Shown here: piece by piece, positions 4,491 through 8,821 of the stretch
Layout: every line of letters starts with the position of its first letter
Position numbering within the stretch: position 1 is the first letter of the stretch
Source of the DNA: Clostridia bacterium
GTDB lineage: Bacteria > Bacillota > Clostridia > Oscillospirales > Acutalibacteraceae
DNA length: 8,821 bases
Direction of reading: 5' to 3'
NCBI GenBank assembly: GCA_017502965.1
Contig: JAFVTZ010000105.1
Span: 1 to 8,821, forward strand
The notes under the pieces: model-generated
What the model was told of the DNA's origin: nothing
Databases searched by the model: none
The model's input: only the letters and a program-made list of their open reading frames with translations
Made by a program: the position numbers and the translations under genes

Positions 4491-6700
4491 AGTTTTTTAC
4501 CTCGCAGTCTCAGCGCATTTCCTACAACAAACACAGAACTCAGCGACATTGCAAGTCCTGCAAGCATAGGGCTCATAGCAGGACCGCCGAAGGCATATAA
4601 AAGCCCTGCCGCTATGGGTATGCAGACTGTGTTATAACAAAACGCCCAGAAAAGGTTCTGCTTTATATTTGTTATAGTATAACGGCTCAGATTTACCGCC
4701 TTTGCAACATCCATAGGGTCACTCTTCATAAGCACGATATCTGCCGATTCAATAGCAATATCGCTACCCGAACCTATTGCACAGCCGATATCTGCCAAAG
4801 ACAGCGCAGGAGCATCGTTTATACCGTCGCCTATCATCATAACACTGCCGTATTTTTGCTTTATTTCACCGATTATTTTAGCCTTATCCTCGGGCAAGAC
4901 TTCCGAATAAACCTGATCTGCCGACAGAAGCGTGCCTATATATTCGGCGCAGAGTTTGTTATCACCTGAAAGCAAAACAGTTTTTATTCCCAGACTTTTA
5001 AGTTTTGCAAATGTGCTGACGGAACTTTCTTTAAGGCTGTCCGCCACAGCAATAAGCCCCAAAAGTTTCTTTTCTGCTGCTACAAATATCAGGGATTTTC
5101 CCTGAGAAGAAAACTCAGTTGCAATTTCGGCGTACTTCGAAATATCTATATCATTTTCTTCAATAAATGCGCTTTTCCCTACGAGAATATTTTTTTCGTC
5201 AATACTGCAGGAAATTCCTTTACCTGCAATGTTACGGAAATCGAGCGGTTTTGAAACGGCAATATTTATTTCTTTTGCATATTCACAGATTGCCTTGGCT
5301 ATCGGGTGTTCCGATGCACTTTCGGCAGTTGCGGCATATTTTATGAGCAGTTCTGTATCATCTGATTTTATATCGGTTACGGTCATTTTTCCGTTTGTTA
5401 CAGTGCCCGTTTTATCAAAAACGGCGGCTTTGATTTTATGGGTGGTTTCAAGCACTTCGCCGTTTCGTATCAGTATTCCGTGTGAAGCACCGAGTCCCGT
5501 GCCGACCATAATTGCGGTAGGTGTTGCAAGACCTAAGGCACAAGGGCAGGCAACCACCAAAACACCCGTGAAAATTTTTAGCGCAAAGGCAAAATCTTGC
5601 CCGCAAATCAGCCAGATTATTGCAGAAATTACTGCAACAGCGATAACTGCAGGTACAAAAATTCCTGCAACCTTGTCAGCAGTTTTTGAAATGGGGGCTT
5701 TTTTGCTCTGAGCATCCTCAACGAATTTAATTATTTTAGCGAGGGTTGTGTCACTTCCCGTATGGGTGACTTTTACGGTAATAAGTCCGTCAAGATTTAT
5801 ACTGCCGCCACAAACTTTATCTCCAATATTTTTCTCTACGGGAATACTTTCGCCCGTCAGCATAGATTCGTCAATACTGCTGAATCCTTCGGTTATAATT
5901 CCGTCAAGAGGAATTGAGTTTCCTGCTTTTATTATCAGAAATTCGCCTGTTTGCACATCTTCCAAAGGCAGGGTAATTTCTTTACCGTTCCGAAGCACAG
6001 TTGCCGTATCGGGAGCAAGTTCCATAAGTTTTTTAATGGCATCGGCGGTTTTGGCTTTGCTTTTTCTTTCGAAAAATTTGCCAAGCATCACAAGGGTGAT
6101 AACTACCGCCACAGATTCGAAATAAAGATTATGAACGGCGTGCAAATCGTAATTTATACGGTAGGTCATAACAATGCTGTATATAAGTGATGCCCCTGCT
6201 CCTACTGCTACGAGTGAGTCCATATTCGGATGTCCGCGAAACAAGAGAGGCATTCCGTTTATAAAAAATTTTCTGCCGAAAAAGAGGGCGGGAAGGCAGA
6301 GTAAAAACTGCGTAAAAGCAAAATTAAATGGATTCGTCTGCATATTTATAAATGCGGGGAGCGGAATATTTTCGAAAAGCATCTGCCCCATAGAAATATA
6401 AAGTAAAATTGCGCTGAAAATGCCTGAAATAATTATCGGCAGAGCACTTTCCTTTTTTCCTTTTTTGGGTGTTTCTTGCTTTTGAGGTGTGTTACGGGAT
6501 ATTCCGAAACCGGCTTTTTCTACAACCCTCACAAAATCGGTTTCGCCTGTTTTGGTTTCATCGAAAGTCACGGTCATTTTGCCTGTTATCAGGTTGACAT
6601 CACACACTTCTACGCCGTCAAGCCTTGATACCACTCGGCTGACAGATGCACTGCAAGCCGCGCAGGACATACCGCTTATTATATACTGTTCGGTTTTCAT
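4487..6700 (-). CDS. copA: P1B-type copper-exporting ATPase
   Basis: A 737-residue integral membrane pump that exports Cu(I) by ATP hydrolysis. One N-terminal HMA domain (1-68) carries GMSCAAC (Cys13, Cys16); a Lys/Gln-rich linker (about 69-84) follows, then eight expected membrane segments. The actuator motif TGES is at 282-285, the transmembrane metal site CPC at 385-387, the phosphorylated Asp429 in DKTGT, the nucleotide-binding SEHP at 463-466, and the hinge GDGIND at 624-629. Tyr689-Asn690 and Met718-X2-Ser721-Ser722 in the last two membrane helices complete the Cu(I) signature of the P1B-1 subgroup. Length and motif order are normal, and no key residue is missing. The ATG has an AGGAAA-type ribosome binding site about 8 bases upstream. 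It is the first gene of the operon, overlapping csoR by 4 bases. A silver-exporting activity is also common in the family. Confidence 0.97.
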   Translation of the reverse strand: MKTEQYIISGMSCAACSASVSRVVSRLDGVEVCDVNLITGKMTVTFDETKTGETDFVRVVEKAGFGISRNTPQKQETPKKGKKESALPIIISGIFSAILLYISMGQMLFENIPLPAFINMQTNPFNFAFTQFLLCLPALFFGRKFFINGMPLLFRGHPNMDSLVAVGAGASLIYSIVMTYRINYDLHAVHNLYFESVAVVITLVMLGKFFERKSKAKTADAIKKLMELAPDTATVLRNGKEITLPLEDVQTGEFLIIKAGNSIPLDGIITEGFSSIDESMLTGESIPVEKNIGDKVCGGSINLDGLITVKVTHTGSDTTLAKIIKFVEDAQSKKAPISKTADKVAGIFVPAVIAVAVISAIIWLICGQDFAFALKIFTGVLVVACPCALGLATPTAIMVGTGLGASHGILIRNGEVLETTHKIKAAVFDKTGTVTNGKMTVTDIKSDDTELLIKYAATAESASEHPIAKAICEYAKEINIAVSKPLDFRNIAGKGISCSIDEKNILVGKSAFIEENDIDISKYAEIATEFSSQGKSLIFVAAEKKLLGLIAVADSLKESSVSTFAKLKSLGIKTVLLSGDNKLCAEYIGTLLSADQVYSEVLPEDKAKIIGEIKQKYGSVMMIGDGINDAPALSLADIGCAIGSGSDIAIESADIVLMKSDPMDVAKAVNLSRYTITNIKQNLFWAFCYNTVCIPIAAGLLYAFGGPAMSPMLAGLAMSLSSVFVVGNALRLRGKKL

Positions 6701-6730
6701 TTTAATTTCCTTTCCTTTTTTCTATATAAG

Positions 6731-6759
6731 ATAATATACCCCCAAGGGGTATTTGTCAA
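6731..6759 (-). promoter_or_regulatory. copA-csoR-copZ promoter with CsoR-type operator
   Basis: On the minus strand, a perfect -35 TTGACA (6759-6754) and -10 TATTAT (6736-6731) are 17 bases apart. The spacer holds a 17-bp palindrome, ATACCCC-N3-GGGGTAT (6752-6736), of the GC-centred form known for CsoR operators. A repressor bound there would block RNA polymerase directly. Transcription should start near 6724, giving a short leader of about 24 bases. Confidence 0.85.
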
Positions 6760-6764
6760 GAAAT

Positions 6765-6790
6765 AAAAAAACGGCAACATTAAGTTGCCG
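6765..6790 (-). terminator. Intrinsic terminator after dpaB
   Basis: On the minus strand a perfect 7-bp stem CGGCAAC/GTTGCCG (6790-6784 with 6778-6772) with a 5-base loop is followed by seven T residues (6771-6765). It lies 20 bases after the dpaB stop and ends only 5 bases before the -35 of the copper promoter. Confidence 0.92.
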
Positions 6791-6810
6791 AATGGAAATT
6801 ATCGGTGATG

Positions 6811-7395
6811 CTAAACTAAAAAAACAGGCTGAATCTGTCTGCCATCGAGTGCTTTTTCAACTGTTTCGGGAATAAGGCTGAAATCGCAGACTAAAGAATT
6901 GTTTTTAGAGTACGGGTCATCCTGACCGAAGGGTACAAAATAAATGTTTTTAGTGTTGTGAAGAAGTCCTATGTTTTTGGCGGATGCACCTAAAGCATCG
7001 TTTGTGGCAGGTGCTAAAACTACAGGTTTGTTGTTGCGAAGATGTGCTTTCACTGCCATTGTAACGGGTGTATCGGTGATACCTAAAGCAATTTTTGCAA
7101 GGGTGTTTCCCGTGCAGGGGGATACAACTATAATATCGAGCAGATTTTTAGGTCCAATAGGTTCTGCGGCGGCAATATCGTGTATCACTTTTTCGCCGCA
7201 AAGGGTTTCAACCTTTTCAATAAGTTCCTGTGATTTTCCGAAACGGGTGTCGGTAGTATAAACTATCTGCGACATAATGGGTTTTACTTTATATCCCATT
7301 TCAACAAGTTTTTTAAGTGCTTCTACAGACTGTTTTATGGTACAGAATGAACCGCAAAAAGCATATCCTAAAGTAATATCTTTCAATGTTTTCAC
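6811..7395 (-). CDS. dpaB: Dipicolinate synthase subunit B
   Basis: With DpaA this flavoprotein-family protein makes dipicolinic acid from a dihydrodipicolinate-pathway intermediate in the mother cell during sporulation; dipicolinate with calcium fills the spore core. The 194 residues align along the whole length, from memory, with the roughly 200-residue Bacillus subtilis SpoVFB. Shared landmarks include GSFCT (15-19), TNTRFG-like TDTRFG (48-53), EPIGPK (78-83), SPCTGNTLAK (92-101), IRNNRPVV-like LRNNKPVVL, TNDALG (131-136), FVPFGQDDP (153-161) and a QIQPVF ending. The start given is GTG, one base after the dpaA stop. However, the best ribosome binding site, GAGGTG (7398-7393), contains this GTG and is well placed (6 bases) for a TTG at 7386-7384. 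That start would shorten the protein by three residues. It is co-transcribed with dpaA and closed by the terminator at 6765-6790. Confidence 0.94.
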   Translation of the reverse strand: MKTLKDITLGYAFCGSFCTIKQSVEALKKLVEMGYKVKPIMSQIVYTTDTRFGKSQELIEKVETLCGEKVIHDIAAAEPIGPKNLLDIIVVSPCTGNTLAKIALGITDTPVTMAVKAHLRNNKPVVLAPATNDALGASAKNIGLLHNTKNIYFVPFGQDDPYSKNNSLVCDFSLIPETVEKALDGRQIQPVFLV

Positions 7396-7396
7396 C

Positions 7397-8194
7397 TCAG
7401 TAAGAGTTTATTATCTGGTTTACGGTGCGGTTTAAAATTTCGGCGGCGGTTACAGGGGCAATAAGTGCAGGAAGCCCCGGCGCCTTAATGGCTTTAACCT
7501 GATATTCATTTGCGGCATCCAAACTGAATCCGCCTTTTGAAGAAAGGTCAATTATAAGGTCGCAACCGCAGTTTTTAAAGGTTGTATCGTCAATAACTTT
7601 AACATCAACCGTATTGAAAATTATGTCGTAACAAAGGGGCTCTTTGTTAAGATTTTTAGTGTGAACAGTTTTATATCCCAATGCCTCGCACATAGCGCTG
7701 TCACTCGGTTTTCGGCAGCTCACAGTAACATCTGCGCCAAGTTTTTTTAGTCGGTCGCTGAGTATTTTACCAACTCTTCCGAAACCTATAACTAAAACCT
7801 TGCTTTGCCAGAGGGTATAAGGTGTGTTTTCTATAGCGAGTTTTATTGCTCCCTCGGCTGTAGGGACGGCATTTAAAAGGGCGTAACTGTCAAGCGAGCC
7901 GTAATCAACACATTTTTTGTTTTCGAACATATAATTACAGCAAAGAACAAGTTGCTCATTTTTGAGATTTTCGGCTATGTCGCCAAGCAGAATTTTTCTG
8001 TTTGTGAGAGGGCAGAAAACGGTTTTTTTATCCTTTGTGGTAGGCACAGGCAATATTATTATCTGAGATGTGGTTATATCTCCGCTGTCGTCTTCAAAAA
8101 GACCGAGTGTATCGACAAAATAACCCTCTTTTTCAAGATGGGTTTTTAAGATTTTAAGACGGTTGTCACCGCCGATTACAGTGATTTTTTTCAT
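7397..8194 (-). CDS. dpaA: Dipicolinate synthase subunit A
   Basis: This NAD(P)-binding subunit partners DpaB in dipicolinate synthesis, the last step of spore dipicolinic acid formation. The 265 residues resemble Bacillus subtilis SpoVFA: an N-terminal KKITVIGGDNR segment (about 2-12), NAVPTAEGAI (about 108-117), a Rossmann dinucleotide motif VLVIGFGRVG (about 133-142), and a C-terminal APGLPALIAPVTAAEIL. The frame stays open to a TTG at 8227, but that would add a hydrophobic stretch absent from the family and lying within a hairpin. Three ATGs (8203, 8200, 8194) cluster at the true start. The one at 8194 is chosen because GGA (8206-8204) is 9 bases upstream and the product then begins MKKITVIGG like its homologue. 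dpaB begins one base after its TGA stop. Upstream lies a long hairpin with a sporulation-promoter-like sequence. Presence of dpaAB implies a spore-former. Confidence 0.94.
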   Translation of the reverse strand: MKKITVIGGDNRLKILKTHLEKEGYFVDTLGLFEDDSGDITTSQIIILPVPTTKDKKTVFCPLTNRKILLGDIAENLKNEQLVLCCNYMFENKKCVDYGSLDSYALLNAVPTAEGAIKLAIENTPYTLWQSKVLVIGFGRVGKILSDRLKKLGADVTVSCRKPSDSAMCEALGYKTVHTKNLNKEPLCYDIIFNTVDVKVIDDTTFKNCGCDLIIDLSSKGGFSLDAANEYQVKAIKAPGLPALIAPVTAAEILNRTVNQIINSY

Positions 8195-8218
8195 TTTCAT
8201 CATTCCAAAAAATAAAAT

Positions 8219-8254
8219 CAGCACCAAAACTGTATATTACAGTTTATGGTGCTG
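8219..8254. terminator. Long hairpin between the CCA-transferase gene and dpaA
   Basis: A 14-bp stem (8219-8232 with 8240-8254, one bulged A at 8246) surrounds a 7-base AT loop. On the minus strand it is followed by ATTTTATTTTTT, fitting an intrinsic terminator for the upstream gene ending at 8273. On the plus strand a T6 run (8259-8264) follows 4 bases later. The minus-strand T-tract runs up to the dpaA ribosome binding site. Confidence 0.75.
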
Positions 8255-8267
8255 TCTGTTTTTTGTG
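8241..8267 (-). promoter_or_regulatory. Possible mother-cell sporulation (SigK/SigE-like) promoter for dpaAB
   Basis: On the minus strand CATAAACT (8248-8241) resembles the SigE -10 (CATACAnT, one mismatch) and fits most of the SigK -10 (CATAnnnTA). A CAC at 8267-8265 lies 16 bases before it, matching the short SigK -35 (AC). Bacillus subtilis spoVFAB is known to be SigK-dependent, which makes this plausible. These consensuses are short, so chance is possible. A start here would fall in or just after the hairpin loop and escape the terminator. Confidence 0.35.
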
Positions 8268-8272
8268 ACGGC

Positions 8273-8821
8273 TTATAGCCTTAATATTTCACGTTTTAAA
8301 TCCTGTTTATTGTTAAGTTCGGGATGTTCTAAAACAAAGGACATCAGTTTATTTAAAATTTCTCCGATTTGCGGTCCCTCAAAACCCATTTTCCGAAGAT
8401 TATCGCCGTTTATTTTAAGGTGGCTTATAAGGTACGGCTCACCCTTATCGAGAACATCCGAAACTGTTTCTTTCTGAAATGACATATCCATACCCTTTGC
8501 CTCACAGAAAGAAAAGTAATCGTTAAGAATTTCTTCTCCTGCTACCGATAACATAAGTTTGATTTCTGAACGTTTATCTGTATTTGAAAAGTTGCAGAGT
8601 TTTGTGAATTTGAGAGCGTAATCGGTCTGTTTGTTTGAGGCTTTTAAAAGTTTAAGAGCTGAAACTGTGTCTGCTGAAGAAAGAAATAAAAATGCAGTAA
8701 GTCTTAAATTATTCTTTTTAATAATCTTTGATAAAATATCAAAATCAGGGCGTTTTTTTACCCCTAAAAACTCTAATGCTTTGCACTCTATAAGAGGTGA
8801 TAAGGCTTTTAAATTATCCCC
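8273..8821 (-). CDS. cca: CCA-adding tRNA nucleotidyltransferase-like protein, C-terminal part
   Basis: The frame enters from the right edge and is open for 182 residues to TAA at 8275-8273; the start and catalytic N-terminal domain are outside the window. Class II CCA-adding enzymes add or repair the 3'-CCA end of tRNA. The clearest signature is at the C-terminus: a helix-turn segment LKINGDNLRKMGFEGPQIGE followed by ILNKLMSFVLEHPELNNKQDL. This fits the family's tail domain, which typically reads ING-x-D-L-x-x-x-G-x-x-x-G-x-x-I-G-x-I-L and contacts tRNA. The preceding roughly 130 residues are predicted mostly helical, as expected for the neck, body and tail. A poly(A) polymerase of the same family cannot be excluded without the N-terminal part. 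An internal ATG at 8554 is not the start. It is followed by the hairpin at 8219-8254. Confidence 0.8.
   Translation of the reverse strand, partial: GDNLKALSPLIECKALEFLGVKKRPDFDILSKIIKKNNLRLTAFLFLSSADTVSALKLLKASNKQTDYALKFTKLCNFSNTDKRSEIKLMLSVAGEEILNDYFSFCEAKGMDMSFQKETVSDVLDKGEPYLISHLKINGDNLRKMGFEGPQIGEILNKLMSFVLEHPELNNKQDLKREILRL

Noticed and set aside
5229..6734. Several open frames on the plus strand opposite copA
   Set aside because: They are antisense shadows of a gene with complete P-type ATPase motifs; none has a recognisable domain or a convincing ribosome binding site.
8195..8227. N-terminal extension of dpaA to a TTG at 8227
   Set aside because: It would start inside a hairpin, adds a hydrophobic stretch not in the family, has no ribosome binding site, and the homologue begins at the equivalent of ATG 8194.
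1..8821. Mobile element, prophage, CRISPR array or tRNA/rRNA gene
   Set aside because: No transposase, integrase, regularly spaced repeats, cloverleaf or rRNA-like sequence was found. The genes look like ordinary chromosomal functions.

Overview
The window looks like a chromosomal segment of a low-to-moderate GC, anaerobic, spore-forming Clostridia species, probably a gut or rumen Oscillospiraceae/Ruminococcaceae-type organism. The evidence is a pyruvate formate-lyase/activase pair, dipicolinate synthase genes (dpaA, dpaB; spore cortex/core formation), a secreted protein with a dockerin-like module, strong AAGGAGG-type ribosome binding sites and T-rich intrinsic terminators. No transposase, integrase, phage gene, tRNA, rRNA or CRISPR array was seen. 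The lineage is inferred from gene content only.

Layout. Positions 1-1367 (+ strand) carry the 3' end of pflB, a strong intergenic hairpin, and pflA. PflA is the radical-SAM enzyme that installs the glycyl radical on the Gly encoded at 473-475. A perfect 18-bp bidirectional terminator (1390-1430) separates this pair from the minus-strand block that fills the rest of the window. Positions 1445-3589 (-) encode a 714-residue secreted protein: signal peptide, two 174-residue tandem repeats of a domain I do not recognise by name, an internal dockerin-like module, and a C-terminal repetitive beta-helix-like region. Its gene has its own promoter (-10 TATAAT at 3831-3836) and a leader of about 235 nt rich in complementary segments, including a possible pseudoknot. 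This leader is the best candidate for an undescribed regulatory RNA here.

Positions 3995-6759 (-) form a copper-homeostasis operon in the order copA (P1B-type Cu+ ATPase), csoR (Cu(I)-responsive repressor), copZ-like chaperone. csoR overlaps copA by ATGA, and the copZ-like ribosome binding site overlaps the csoR stop. The promoter before copA has a 17-bp palindrome of CsoR-operator type filling the space between -35 and -10, so the operon is probably repressed by its own CsoR. The small chaperone is odd in having a second CxxC motif.

Positions 6811-8194 (-) carry dpaB and dpaA, which encode the two subunits of dipicolinate synthase, closed by an intrinsic terminator (6765-6790) just upstream of the copper promoter. 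Upstream of dpaA lies a long hairpin (8219-8254). It may terminate the preceding gene and also contains a sequence resembling a mother-cell sporulation promoter. The window ends inside a gene (8273-8821, -) whose C-terminus resembles CCA-adding tRNA nucleotidyltransferase.

The blocks look like independent transcription units: fermentation, a surface protein, copper efflux, sporulation and tRNA maturation. All helices, promoters and alignments were found by eye; no folding or database search was run.
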